The notes: generated by a model from the letters alone, not told the origin. DNA of 64,000 nt from Rahnella inusitata (GCF_003263515.1 NZ_JYDE01000044.1:1-64000), one strand, 5' to 3'; counted from the first letter of the stretch, positions 1-7,840 are shown. Numbers and translations are program-made.

Positions 1-69
1 TTTAATGACAAAATCATTGGCTGTACATACTACAACTTATTGATTTGTTTGTTATACCACACCCCGATC

Positions 70-89
70 CTCCCCTTCGCAGGGGAGGA
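70..89. repeat. Short GC-rich hairpin downstream of rnk
   Basis: CCTCCCC and GGGGAGG form a 7-bp stem around a 6-base loop, just beyond the rnk stop codon. There is no T-run on either strand, so it is not a classical terminator, but it could stabilise the rnk mRNA end. A similar hairpin occurs at 52709-52734, which suggests a small dispersed repeat. The rest of 1-101 shows nothing recognisable. Confidence 0.45.
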
Positions 90-101
90 GATTAACGGAC
101 T

Positions 102-512
102 TTAACGCCGCAGTTCGCCGGCTGCTTCCGGCTGAAACAATAACTCCAGCACCTCGATCCGGCTGTCTTCTCCGTTCGGCATCTTCCATGTGATACTTCC
201 ACCCACGCGCAAGCCCAGCAACGCTGCCCCAAGCGGTGCCATCACTGATAACTGCTCGTTACTGTCTTTGAGCGCCGCCGGATACACCAGCGTGCGGATA
301 TGTTCTTCGCCCTCTTTACCTTCTGTAAAGCGAACCTTGCTGTTCATCGTGACCACGTCGGCGGGCATGTCTTCTGGCGGCAAAATCTCTGCGCGATCCA
401 ACTCTTCATTCAGGGCATCTGCGACCGGGCTGTTGGCATAGGCAGGCTGCGCCAGCAGGGTGTCCAGGCGTTCTGCGTCAAGTTCGCTGATGGTCAGTGT
501 CGGTTTGCTCAT
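102..512 (-). CDS. rnk: Nucleoside diphosphate kinase regulator Rnk
   Basis: The 136-residue protein belongs to the GreA/Rnk family, whose C-terminal FKBP-like domain resembles GreA. It binds RNA polymerase near the secondary channel and is known for affecting nucleoside diphosphate kinase levels and alginate production. Residues such as [16 protein letters not shown] and [18 protein letters not shown] are typical of the family. The open frame continues 43 codons further upstream, but the start at 512 is preferred: it gives the usual family length, begins with [16 protein letters not shown] as expected, and has a GGAG ribosome site a few bases upstream. The longer frame reads through a terminator hairpin and is not credible as protein. 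Downstream of the stop is a short GC hairpin. Confidence 0.95.
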   Translation of the reverse strand: MSKPTLTISELDAERLDTLLAQPAYANSPVADALNEELDRAEILPPEDMPADVVTMNSKVRFTEGKEGEEHIRTLVYPAALKDSNEQLSVMAPLGAALLGLRVGGSITWKMPNGEDSRIEVLELLFQPEAAGELRR

Positions 513-571
513 AACATTCTCCAGGATTCCTTTTGCATCACCCGCTTCATGCGGATGGGTTGCCAGTAGGC

Positions 572-607
572 AAAAAATAACACCCCCGCGGGTAAGCGCA
601 GGGGTGT
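572..607 (-). terminator. Intrinsic terminator inside the rnk leader
   Basis: On the minus strand ACACCCC pairs with GGGGTGT, extended by GCG/CGC after one mismatch, and is followed by TATTTTTTG. It lies only 60 bases upstream of the rnk start on the same strand. A weak promoter (TAGTAT at about 626-631) could initiate just before it. It may attenuate rnk or end a short leader RNA. Confidence 0.7.
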
Positions 608-669
608 CAGTAATTTGCGGATGTTCTTTGATACTAGGCACTCTTAAGCGGAAATGAAAGGGATGTGAT

Positions 670-696
670 GGAATTATTCCGCAGTGCGAAAATTCC
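670..696. promoter_or_regulatory. Interrupted inverted repeat, possible operator
   Basis: GGAATTaTTCcGCA is opposed to TGCGAAAATTCC around a single central G, an inverted repeat broken by two bulged bases. It lies in the 399-bp gap between rnk and the accessory operon, about 215 bp upstream of the first operon gene. It may bind the PRD-type regulator encoded at 7892-9811. This is inference from symmetry and position only. Confidence 0.3.
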
Positions 697-792
697 GATA
701 ACCAGTGAAATACGCTGCTACAGACGGTAATACTCAGTGATATGACGACTTAACTTATCGTTTTGCGAATTGGATCTGCTCAGCTCATTGTA

Positions 793-812
793 TTTCCACT
801 TCGAACTGGAAA
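793..812. promoter_or_regulatory. 20-bp near-perfect palindrome upstream of the accessory operon
   Basis: TTTCCAcTTCGAAcTGGAAA is symmetrical except for one base pair position, with a central TTCGAA. It ends 99 bp upstream of the GTG start of the first operon gene, a sensible position for an activator or repressor site. No sigma-54 -24/-12 element is visible nearby, so a LevR/DgaR-like sigma-54 mechanism is not supported. The remainder of 513-911 holds no gene I can support. Confidence 0.4.
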
Positions 813-911
813 AAGACGGTCTACACAGCAAATCCCCTTGGGGTTAGGGTAAAGACAGACGAAATAAACGGCTGAAATTAGTGAGTCAGGCAAGGAGAGA
901 GGTAACCGCGA

Positions 912-1262
912 GTGAATAACGCAAGCGCATCTGTGAAGGGGGCCGGGCAAATTGAATTGAAAGACGCCGCGGTGACCACAGAGCAAGTTTTAAAAGATAT
1001 TCAGGCCATGCAAAGTGCAAAAAATATCTATACCACAGATGTTCAGTTGCAAATGTTAACGTCTCACGTTAAAGCCATGGTATTGCGATCTATTACCGGT
1101 GAGCCGTTACCTGAAGTCGAAAAAGAATTATTTGATGAGATCTCTGATGACTCCATGAAAATGGCAGAAGAGGTGATCGGCTGGTTCGGAAATTTACCGA
1201 TCGAAGAAGCCTATTTGCTCTCGGTGCATTTCGAAGTCGCACGCGACAACGAGCCAAAATAA
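912..1262 (+). CDS. Stand-alone PRD domain protein
   Basis: This 116-residue protein is essentially one PTS regulation domain (PRD). Both positions that carry phosphorylatable histidines in PRDs are kept: H52 in TSHVKAM and H106 in EEAYLLSVHFE. It has no DNA-binding, EIIA or EIIB domain, so it cannot regulate transcription by itself. The start is GTG, with GAGG 9 bases upstream; no better ATG exists. It opens an operon with the SFCGS/DUF4312/DUF4311/DUF4310 genes, and the next gene begins 41 bp later. The family is known to occur beside these DUFs in enteric bacteria, but no function is established. It may be a phosphorylation sensor for the transporter or for the distal PRD regulator, which is inference. 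Confidence 0.8.
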   Translation: MNNASASVKGAGQIELKDAAVTTEQVLKDIQAMQSAKNIYTTDVQLQMLTSHVKAMVLRSITGEPLPEVEKELFDEISDDSMKMAEEVIGWFGNLPIEEAYLLSVHFEVARDNEPK

Positions 1263-1303
1263 ATTTCACATACCGTACAGCGAATTAATTGGAGAGATAA
1301 ATC

Positions 1304-1669
1304 ATGGGACAAGTATTAGTCGTGATCGGCGACCGTTTAGGTAAAGGGCAGAAAGTCGCAGCAGGCGTAGAAGCGGCAGGCGGAAAAGCCATTGTTGTCC
1401 CTGGTATGGCAGCAGATATGAAACTCGGCGACGTGATGAAAGCAGAAGGCGCGACCTTTGGTATTTCTTTCTGCGGCAGTGGCGGCGCGGGTGCGATTAC
1501 CGCACAAAACAAATATGGATATAAAGCCAAATACGGGATGCGCTCAGTGGATGAAGGTGTCACCGCAATTAACGAAGGCTGTTTGGTATTAGGGTTTGGA
1601 TTTATGGATAAAGAAGAACTGGGTCAGCGCCTGGTGGAAGCTTATAACAAAAAGTATGGTCAGGCGTAA
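1304..1669 (+). CDS. Glycine-rich SFCGS family protein
   Basis: A 121-residue soluble protein with the family signature ISFCGSGGAGAI (C57) and a second cysteine, C93, in EGCLVLGFGF. The N-terminal GQVLVVIGDRLGKGQK followed by AGVEAAGGKAIVVPG looks like an alpha/beta fold beginning with a nucleotide- or phosphate-binding loop. Its size and single conserved cysteine recall PTS EIIB subunits, and its layout also recalls the DUF2620 protein YhfU from the E. coli yhf operon, which lies beside a membrane transporter. Both comparisons are inference. A strong GGAGAG site precedes the ATG. The stop overlaps the next start by one base, indicating translational coupling. The biochemical function is unknown. 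Confidence 0.85.
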   Translation: MGQVLVVIGDRLGKGQKVAAGVEAAGGKAIVVPGMAADMKLGDVMKAEGATFGISFCGSGGAGAITAQNKYGYKAKYGMRSVDEGVTAINEGCLVLGFGFMDKEELGQRLVEAYNKKYGQA

Positions 1670-1968
1670 TGAAACAACAATCAACCACGACAGTTCGGGT
1701 TGAGGGAAAAGGCGAAAATAAGGCTGCCGCCTTTTCTTCCGCACTGAGTCAGGTTCAGCGAACCGTTCTCAAAGCTTCGGTGAATAATGTCTTGCTGCGC
1801 ATTGAACCGCAGGACGTCAAGGTAATTAAAGCCGAAGAGTCCGTTAAAAGAGAAAAGTTTCTGTTCTTTTTTCTGGCCAGGGAAAAAAAGAGTTATTACG
1901 TGGCGCTAGACATTACCGTCAACCTGACTGTTATTGATACGGAACAGGTAGTTTTTGTCACGAAATAA
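1669..1968 (+). CDS. DUF4312 family protein
   Basis: A 99-residue predicted cytoplasmic protein. It contains no histidine or cysteine, so it cannot be a classical EIIA or EIIB phosphocarrier. The N-terminal half alternates beta-like TTTVRVEGKGENKAAAF with a helix, and the C-terminal half contains LFFFLAREKKSYYVALDITVNLTVID, suggesting a small alpha/beta sandwich. It always seems to travel with the SFCGS, DUF4311 and DUF4310 proteins, as here, and its ATG overlaps the preceding stop by one base. It is most simply a subunit of the same complex. No activity is known for the family. Confidence 0.8.
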   Translation: MKQQSTTTVRVEGKGENKAAAFSSALSQVQRTVLKASVNNVLLRIEPQDVKVIKAEESVKREKFLFFFLAREKKSYYVALDITVNLTVIDTEQVVFVTK

Positions 1969-2000
1969 AAACGTTAGCTATAAATGACAAGGATATACTG

Positions 2001-2777
2001 ATGTTTTTAATTATTTTATTTAAGTCGCTTATTATCGGCGGACTGGTCGGGGTGGGCGTAGGTGCGGGTGCCGCACGTATGTTCCACGCGCCTACCGTGC
2101 AAGGAATGGGGGCTTTTCGTACTCTTGGGGAATTAAATTCCTGTGAAGGCGATCCGGCTTCGCATTTTTCATTCGGTCTGGGCTTCTTCTTTAACGCCTG
2201 GGCATCTTCTGTTGCGGCGGGGTCTTTCACTCAGGACGTCGACCACCGCATCATCCCTCACTGGGCGACCGCGGCACTGATGTTCAAAAACCGCAACGTC
2301 GCTGAAACCATGCATGATCCGCGCAAGATGGCGATTGCGGGCGGCATCATCGGCATGATTGTCGTGGCCTTCCTCAACACCACGGCCTCGGCGGTACCTG
2401 CTGCATTACAGGTCACGGCGATCAAAGTGCTGGTCCCTGCGGCAAACTTGCTGGTGAACACCGTCATGCCGGTGATTTTCTGGCTGGCTGCGATTGATGC
2501 AGGACGTCGTTCAGGTTTCTGGGCCACCATTTTTGGCGGTCTGGCGCAGATGATCATGGGCAACGCCGTACCGGGGCTGGTGCTGGGTATCCTGATCGGG
2601 AAAGGCGTCGAAGAAAGCGGCTGGAACCACGTCACCAAAGTGATGATGGCGGCGATTATCGCGCTGTTCGTTCTCAGCGGCTTCTTCCGTGGTTTCGACG
2701 TCAAACTGTTGCAGTCATTCATGCTGGACGTTCCGACATGGCTGAACGGCATCCACAACTCCATCAGCGGCAAGTAA
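2001..2777 (+). CDS. DUF4311 membrane protein, putative transporter subunit
   Basis: This 258-residue integral membrane protein has predicted membrane segments at roughly residues 3-24, 56-74, 111-131, 139-166, 172-200 and 212-229. It is rich in glycine and alanine (VGVGVGAGAA near the start, GGLAQMIMGNAVPGLVLGILIG later). A polar stretch with ELNSCEGDPASHFSFG and SFTQDVDHRIIPHW (about 43-88) is probably a substrate-facing loop. AAGG-type spacing (AAGGA 8 bases upstream) supports the ATG. It lies directly before DUF4310, another polytopic protein, and the pair plausibly forms a permease, comparable in logic to the paired EIIC/EIID of mannose-class PTS. No sequence homology to those is claimed. 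Confidence 0.82.
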   Translation: MFLIILFKSLIIGGLVGVGVGAGAARMFHAPTVQGMGAFRTLGELNSCEGDPASHFSFGLGFFFNAWASSVAAGSFTQDVDHRIIPHWATAALMFKNRNVAETMHDPRKMAIAGGIIGMIVVAFLNTTASAVPAALQVTAIKVLVPAANLLVNTVMPVIFWLAAIDAGRRSGFWATIFGGLAQMIMGNAVPGLVLGILIGKGVEESGWNHVTKVMMAAIIALFVLSGFFRGFDVKLLQSFMLDVPTWLNGIHNSISGK

Positions 2778-2789
2778 GGGGAAATGACA

Positions 2790-3437
2790 ATGGAAGAACA
2801 AGCCAAACGTGGTTTCTGGTACGCCGAATGGTCGTTCCCGATCTTTGTTGGATTGCTGTCCTCCGGCGTATTCGCCGGGACGCACATGTATTACCTGTAT
2901 GGCATCGGGGCGTTTAACGAAGTGGCATTCGTCTCAATGTTGCGCTCAGGCATGGATACCGGCGTGTATGGCGCAGTGGCGGCCTTCGGTGCCAGCTTCC
3001 TGTTCGCCCGCATCATCGAAGGATCCCTGGTCGGGATTTTAGATATCGGCGGTGCTATCCAGACCGGTATCGGCCTTGGCGTTCCGGCGATGTTACTGGG
3101 CGCGGGGATCATCTTCCCGGTTGCGAACTTTGCAGCCTCGTTGGTGACCGGCCTGATCCTTGGTTTAGCCGTGGGTTACATCATCATTCTGGCGCGTAAA
3201 TTCACCATCAATCAGAGCAACTCGACCTACGGGGCGGACGTGATGATGGGCGCGGGTAATGCCTCTGGCCGCTTCCTCGGGCCGTTGATTATCCTGTCCG
3301 CGATGGCCGCGTCGATTCCTATCGGTCTGGGCTCGTTGCTGGGCGCGTTAGGTTTTTATCTGTGGCAAAAGCCGATCACCGGCGGTGCCATTCTTGGTGC
3401 GATGGTGCTGGGCGCGATTTTCCCGGTTTCCCTATAG
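2790..3437 (+). CDS. DUF4310 membrane protein, putative transporter subunit
   Basis: The 215-residue polytopic protein has membrane segments near residues 14-37, 58-73, 87-112, 113-136, 162-190 and 197-215. Conserved-looking motifs include WYAEWSFPIFVGLLSSGVFAGTH, EGSLVGILDIGGAIQTGIGLGVPA and the polar stretch NQSNSTYGADVMMGAGNASGRFLGP, which looks like a ligand-binding re-entrant region. An ATG two codons earlier (2784) is in frame, but the AAGGGG site at 2776-2781 is too close to it and sits 8 bases from 2790, so 2790 is chosen. The gene begins 13 bp after DUF4311. Together they are the likely membrane core of an uncharacterised uptake system. Confidence 0.82.
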   Translation: MEEQAKRGFWYAEWSFPIFVGLLSSGVFAGTHMYYLYGIGAFNEVAFVSMLRSGMDTGVYGAVAAFGASFLFARIIEGSLVGILDIGGAIQTGIGLGVPAMLLGAGIIFPVANFAASLVTGLILGLAVGYIIILARKFTINQSNSTYGADVMMGAGNASGRFLGPLIILSAMAASIPIGLGSLLGALGFYLWQKPITGGAILGAMVLGAIFPVSL

Positions 3438-3521
3438 GAACGGCAGTAAAAAGCAGTAACCGGGCGTCGGAACGCGCTTCTGAGGCCCGGACTTACGCAG
3501 AAGAAAGACGGAGAAGAGAGA

Positions 3522-4652
3522 ATGTATGATCTGATCATCCGACAGGCAAAAAGCACAGACGGCAGCCTGATGGACATCGCCATCCGCGACGGCAAAATCG
3601 CCGCCCTTGGCGTCCCGGCGGACGCATCTGCCCGCCACGTTCTCGATCTGCACGGCAAGGTTTACGCCAGCGCGGGCTGGATCGACTCCCACGTTCACTG
3701 TTACCCCAAATCACCGATTTATCATGATGAAGCCGATCTGATCGGTGTCGCGAGCGGCGTCACTACCGTGGCCGATGCCGGAAGTACCGGCGCGAATGAT
3801 GTCGATGATTTCTATCAAATCACCCGTGCGGCGAAAACAAACGTCTACGCGTTTCTGAATATCGCCCGCACCGGCATTGTCACGCAAAACGAACTGGCCG
3901 ATATGGCGCAGATCGACAAAGCGGCGGTGCGCACGGCAATCGAAAAAAATCCCGGTTTTATCATCGGTATCAAAGCCCGCATGAGCAGCAGTGTGGTCGG
4001 CCAGAACGGTATTCAGCCGCTGCTGCGCGCTAAAGAAATTCAGCAGGAAAATGATGATTTACCGCTGATGGTTCACATCGGCAATAACCCGCCGAATCTC
4101 GACGAAATCGCAGATTTACTCACCTCCGGCGACATAATCACCCACTGCTACAACGGCAAGCCGAACCGCATTCTGTCGCCGGAAGGCGTGTTGCGCGACT
4201 CGGTGAAACGCGCACTGGGCCGTGGCGTGCGGCTGGATGTCGGTCACGGCTCCGCGAGTTTCAGCTTTGAGGTGGCAGAACTGGCCATCAGGCAGGGCAT
4301 TTTGCCGCACACCATCAGCTCCGATATTTACTGCCGCAACCGCATCAGCGGGCCGGTTCACAGCCTGGCGACGGTGATGTCCAAATTCTTTAGCGTCGGC
4401 ATGACGTTGCCACAGGTGATTGATTGCGTCACCTCGCACGCCGCCGATGCGCTACGCCTGCCAGCCAAAGGGCGTCTCGACGTCGGTGCCGACGCCGATC
4501 TGACCCTGTTTGAGCTGCGCCATGCACCGCAGGTCTTTATCGATTCCGAAGGTCAGTCCGTGAAGGGCGAAAGTTTGCTGGTGCCTCTGGCCGCTGTGGT
4601 CGCGGGCGTCACCCTGTTAACCGAAGAAGGGAAATCTGCTCATGTCTTCTGA
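3522..4652 (+). CDS. Amidohydrolase/deacetylase family metallohydrolase
   Basis: The 376-residue cytosolic enzyme is of the amidohydrolase superfamily (EF_0837/AHA_3915 type, whose studied members act on N-acyl or alpha-acetyl substrates). The binuclear metal set is visible: HVH at 57-59, a carboxylatable lysine K151 in GIKARMS, H185 in MVHIG, H208 in ITHCYNG and the catalytic aspartate D268 in ISSDIY. A small N-terminal and C-terminal beta sandwich flanks the barrel. In this operon it probably releases an acyl or amide group from the imported compound before the ammonia lyase acts. Its stop overlaps the next gene by 11 bases. The exact substrate cannot be read from the sequence. Confidence 0.88.
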   Translation: MYDLIIRQAKSTDGSLMDIAIRDGKIAALGVPADASARHVLDLHGKVYASAGWIDSHVHCYPKSPIYHDEADLIGVASGVTTVADAGSTGANDVDDFYQITRAAKTNVYAFLNIARTGIVTQNELADMAQIDKAAVRTAIEKNPGFIIGIKARMSSSVVGQNGIQPLLRAKEIQQENDDLPLMVHIGNNPPNLDEIADLLTSGDIITHCYNGKPNRILSPEGVLRDSVKRALGRGVRLDVGHGSASFSFEVAELAIRQGILPHTISSDIYCRNRISGPVHSLATVMSKFFSVGMTLPQVIDCVTSHAADALRLPAKGRLDVGADADLTLFELRHAPQVFIDSEGQSVKGESLLVPLAAVVAGVTLLTEEGKSAHVF

Positions 4653-5769
4653 ACACTCGTTATATGAAAAGTATCAGTTAAAACAGGTCATTAATGCTTC
4701 CGGCCGCATGACCATTCTCGGCGTGTCGACGCCGCGTGAAGAAGTGGCGGCCGTGGTGAATACCGGCCTGAATCATTTCTTCGAAATGAAAGATCTGGTG
4801 AATAAAACCGGCGCATACATCGCCAGACTGCTGAATGTCGAAAGCGCAGTCGTGGTGTCCTGTGCGTCTGCCGGGATCGCGCAGTCGGTCGCGGCGGTGA
4901 TCGTCAAAGACAACGCGTGGCTGCTGGAAAATCTGCACGCTGCGCCGCTGGAGGTTCCGCACGACATCGTGCTGCCAAAAGGCCACAACGTGAATTTCGG
5001 TGCGCCGGTTGCCACCATGGTAACGATGGGCGGCGGCAAGGTTGTCGAAGCCGGATACGCAAATGAATGCTCGGCGGCACAGCTGGCGGCCTGCATCACG
5101 CCGCGCACGGCGGCCATCATGTACATCAAATCGCATCACTGTGTGCAGAAAAGCATTCTCTCCGTGGAAGAGGCGGCGGCGGTAGCGCAGGAACATAACC
5201 TGCCGCTGATCGTCGATGCGGCTGCAGAAGAAGATCTGACCTGTTACTACGAAATGGGCGCGGATCTGGTGATTTACAGCGGTGCGAAAGCCATCGAAGG
5301 GCCGACCAGTGGTCTGGTGCTGGGTAAAAAACAGTACGTCGAATGGGTGAAGCTGCAATCCGGCGGCATTGGCCGCGCGATGAAAGTCGGTAAAGAGGGC
5401 ATTCTTGGCCTGACGCAGGCGATTGAAAGTTACATCACGTTGCCGAAAACCACCGGCCAGGAAATGGTCGATAAAATGACGCCATTCATTGCCAGCCTGA
5501 ATGAAATCAACGGCGTCACCGGCCGTGTGGTCTGGGACAGCGCCGGGCGCGACATTGCCCGCACGGAAATTACCTTCGATGAAGCGGTGCTGGGCTGGAA
5601 AACCAAAGCCATTGTGGAGGCGATGAAAAACGGCGATATCGCCATTTATTTCCGCGGTTATCGCGCCAACGAAGGCAAGATTGAAGTGGATGTGCGCAGC
5701 GTGACGCCGCCGCAGCTCGCCATCGTCGCCAGCCGTTTCAAACATCTTTTCAGTGGAGAGAAAGCATGA
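4642..5769 (+). CDS. dgaE: DgaE-family PLP-dependent ammonia lyase
   Basis: This 375-residue fold-type I PLP enzyme is related to SelA and to Salmonella DgaE, which converts D-glucosaminate-6-phosphate to 2-keto-3-deoxygluconate-6-phosphate and ammonia. The PLP lysine is K216 in YSGAKAIEGPTSG, and the aspartate that contacts the pyridine nitrogen is probably D192 in LIVDAAAEEDL. HSLYEKYQLKQVINASGRMTILG is a typical N-terminus of this group. The gene overlaps the hydrolase upstream and the aldolase downstream (ATGA), so the three enzymes are translationally coupled. Unlike Salmonella dgaABCDEF, no mannose-type EII genes accompany it, so a related but different substrate is possible. Confidence 0.9.
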   Translation: MSSEHSLYEKYQLKQVINASGRMTILGVSTPREEVAAVVNTGLNHFFEMKDLVNKTGAYIARLLNVESAVVVSCASAGIAQSVAAVIVKDNAWLLENLHAAPLEVPHDIVLPKGHNVNFGAPVATMVTMGGGKVVEAGYANECSAAQLAACITPRTAAIMYIKSHHCVQKSILSVEEAAAVAQEHNLPLIVDAAAEEDLTCYYEMGADLVIYSGAKAIEGPTSGLVLGKKQYVEWVKLQSGGIGRAMKVGKEGILGLTQAIESYITLPKTTGQEMVDKMTPFIASLNEINGVTGRVVWDSAGRDIARTEITFDEAVLGWKTKAIVEAMKNGDIAIYFRGYRANEGKIEVDVRSVTPPQLAIVASRFKHLFSGEKA

Positions 5770-6506
5770 AGCTGACCCCTAATTTCTACCGTGACCGCGT
5801 CTGCCTGAACGTGCTGGCAGGCTCGAAAGACAACGCCCGCGATATCTATGAGGCGGCGGAAGGTCATGTGCTGGTCGGCGTGCTCTCCAAAAATTATGCC
5901 GATGTGGCGAGCGCCGTGGCGGACATGAAGGAATATGCCGCGCTGATTGAAAACGCGTTATCCGTCGGCCTCGGTGCGGGCGATCCGCGTCAGTCTTTAA
6001 TGGTCAGCCAGATTTCTGCCCAGGTGCAGCCGCAGCACGTCAATCAGGTGTTTACCGGCGTCGGCACCAGCCGTGCGCTGCTGGGCCAGAACGACAGCGT
6101 GGTCAACGGTCTGATTTCACCGACCGGCAAAGCGGGTTTTGTGAAGATCAACACCGGGCCACTGAGCTCAAAGGCCAGCGATGCGATTGTGCCGGTGGAA
6201 ACGGCCATTACGCTGCTCAAAGACATGGGCGGCAGTTCGGTGAAATATTTCCCGATGGGCGGACTGAGCACCCGTGACGAATTCGCGGCGGTCGCGCGTG
6301 CCTGTGCGGAACAGGATTTCTGGCTGGAGCCGACCGGCGGTATCGATCTGGAAAACTTCGAGGCGATTATGGAAATCGCGCTGGCGGCGGGGGTGACGAA
6401 AATCATCCCGCACATTTACAGCTCAATCATCGACAGTGCGACCGGTAATACCCGTCCTGAAGATGTGAAAACCCTGCTGGCCAGCGTCAAAAAGCTGGTG
6501 GGCTGA
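5766..6506 (+). CDS. dgaF: KDGP aldolase family protein (DgaF-like)
   Basis: A 246-residue TIM-barrel protein of the DgaF family, which splits 2-keto-3-deoxy-6-phosphogluconate into pyruvate and glyceraldehyde-3-phosphate. VCLNVLAGSKDNARDIYEAAEGHVLVGVLS opens the barrel, and K160 in GGSSVKYFPMGGL is the likely Schiff-base lysine beside a phosphate-binding GGL loop. It differs from the Eda-type aldolases of the Entner-Doudoroff pathway. The ATG overlaps the DgaE stop, and together the two enzymes end the pathway in central metabolism. The 117-bp gap after it contains no terminator, so the lactonase gene is probably cotranscribed. Confidence 0.9.
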   Translation: MKLTPNFYRDRVCLNVLAGSKDNARDIYEAAEGHVLVGVLSKNYADVASAVADMKEYAALIENALSVGLGAGDPRQSLMVSQISAQVQPQHVNQVFTGVGTSRALLGQNDSVVNGLISPTGKAGFVKINTGPLSSKASDAIVPVETAITLLKDMGGSSVKYFPMGGLSTRDEFAAVARACAEQDFWLEPTGGIDLENFEAIMEIALAAGVTKIIPHIYSSIIDSATGNTRPEDVKTLLASVKKLVG

Positions 6507-6623
6507 ACGTTCTGACCTTTCCTGCGCGGTAAGCCGTCTGCGCGGTTAAACCCTCTGCGTTCTCCCGGCCACGGGCGGGCGCGGAGTCTCTCGTTTGTCT
6601 GACAACCCCGTTTGAGGAAATGT

Positions 6624-7814
6624 ATGAGAAACTGGTTTCTGATTTCAGGTTTAACCTCCGCGATGCTGGCCGTTTCAGCCATGCCGCTCTACGCAGCCGA
6701 AAAAACTATGACGCCACACTTTGCTTATGTCGGCACCTACAACCCGAACGGGGAAGGTGTTTACCGCTTTAAATTCGATCCTAAAACCGGGGCGCTGAGC
6801 GAGAAGACGCTTGCCAGCCAGCTGCCTAATCAGGCGCAGATGGTGCTCAGCCACGACGGCAAAACGCTGTTCGTCGGCAGTGAAATCGATAATTACAACG
6901 GCGGTAAACATGGCGCAATCGCCGCTTACCGTATCGCACCGGAAGACGGCAGCCTGACGCTGATTAATCAGGTGGATTCCGCAGGCGCGGGGCCGGTGTA
7001 TTTGTCACTGACGCCAAAGGGTGATCATCTGCTGGTCGCCAATTACATCAGCGGCATCGTGGCGGTATTCCCGGTGGCGGCTGACGGCAAACTCAGTGAC
7101 GCCAGCAACAGCCAGCAAGATTCCGGCCCGGCGGGCGCAGGCAAACCAGCGGCCGCTGCCGAAGGCAGTTTCGCGGTGAGCGATCACAACGGGCCGCACG
7201 CCCACATGATCGCCACCGATCCTTCCGGCAAATTCGTGTTCTCTACCGATCTCGGGCTGGACAGGATTTATCAGTGGAAGCTGAACGCAAAAACCGGCGT
7301 GCTGGAAGCCAACGATCCGCCGTTTATCAGCGCCTCTTCAGCAGGTGCCGGGCCGCGCCATTTTGTCTTCCATCCCAACGGGAAAGTGGTTTTCCTGATC
7401 AACGAAGAAGCTTCGACGCTGACCAGCTACCGCTTTGACGCCACTAACGGCACGCTGACCGAACTGCACAGCCTGTCTTCGTTGCCTGCCGGTTTCAAAG
7501 GCACCAACTTTGCAGCAGGTATTGTGTTGAGCAAGGACGGCAAGCATCTGTACGTGGCGAACCGTCTGCACAACAGCATCGCGCAGGTGAGCGTGACCGG
7601 CGAGGGCGCAATGAAATGGAGCGATGAAACCTGGACACGGGGTGATTACCCGCGCACGCTGACCTTGTCACCGGACGGCAAATATATTTACGCAATGAAT
7701 CAACGAAGCGATAACATCACTACATTCAAGGTATCGCCGGACAGCGGTAAACTGACCTTCGTCGACCGCTACGTGGCGGTCGCCAGTCCGTCGCAGCTGG
7801 TGATCGCGCCCTGA
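6624..7814 (+). CDS. Exported lactonase family protein (beta-propeller)
   Basis: The 396-residue protein has a clear Sec signal peptide (RNWFLISGLTSAMLAVSAMPLYA, cleavage probably near residue 23-25). A seven-bladed propeller of the 6-phosphogluconolactonase/muconate-lactonizing family follows; repeated blades read HFAYVGTYN, LSHDGKTLFVGSE, LTPKGDHLLVANY, TDPSGKFVFSTDLG, FHPNGKVVFLINE, LSKDGKHLYVANR and LSPDGKYIYAMNQ. The cytosolic E. coli Pgl of this family has no signal peptide, so this one should act in the periplasm. A TTG at 6612 is in frame, but GAGGA at 6614-6618 serves the ATG at 6624. It may open a sugar-acid lactone before uptake of the acid by the DUF4310/4311 system. Confidence 0.85.
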   Translation: MRNWFLISGLTSAMLAVSAMPLYAAEKTMTPHFAYVGTYNPNGEGVYRFKFDPKTGALSEKTLASQLPNQAQMVLSHDGKTLFVGSEIDNYNGGKHGAIAAYRIAPEDGSLTLINQVDSAGAGPVYLSLTPKGDHLLVANYISGIVAVFPVAADGKLSDASNSQQDSGPAGAGKPAAAAEGSFAVSDHNGPHAHMIATDPSGKFVFSTDLGLDRIYQWKLNAKTGVLEANDPPFISASSAGAGPRHFVFHPNGKVVFLINEEASTLTSYRFDATNGTLTELHSLSSLPAGFKGTNFAAGIVLSKDGKHLYVANRLHNSIAQVSVTGEGAMKWSDETWTRGDYPRTLTLSPDGKYIYAMNQRSDNITTFKVSPDSGKLTFVDRYVAVASPSQLVIAP

Positions 7815-7840
7815 TTGATAAGATACAACGTCAGAACCAA

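Noticed and set aside
513-641. N-terminal extension of rnk by 43 codons
   Set aside because: It translates a terminator hairpin and gives a protein longer than the family.
4678-5745. 355-residue frame antisense to the DgaE-type gene
   Set aside because: A mirror frame of a GC-biased gene; composition is rich in His, Arg and Phe and no family is recognisable.
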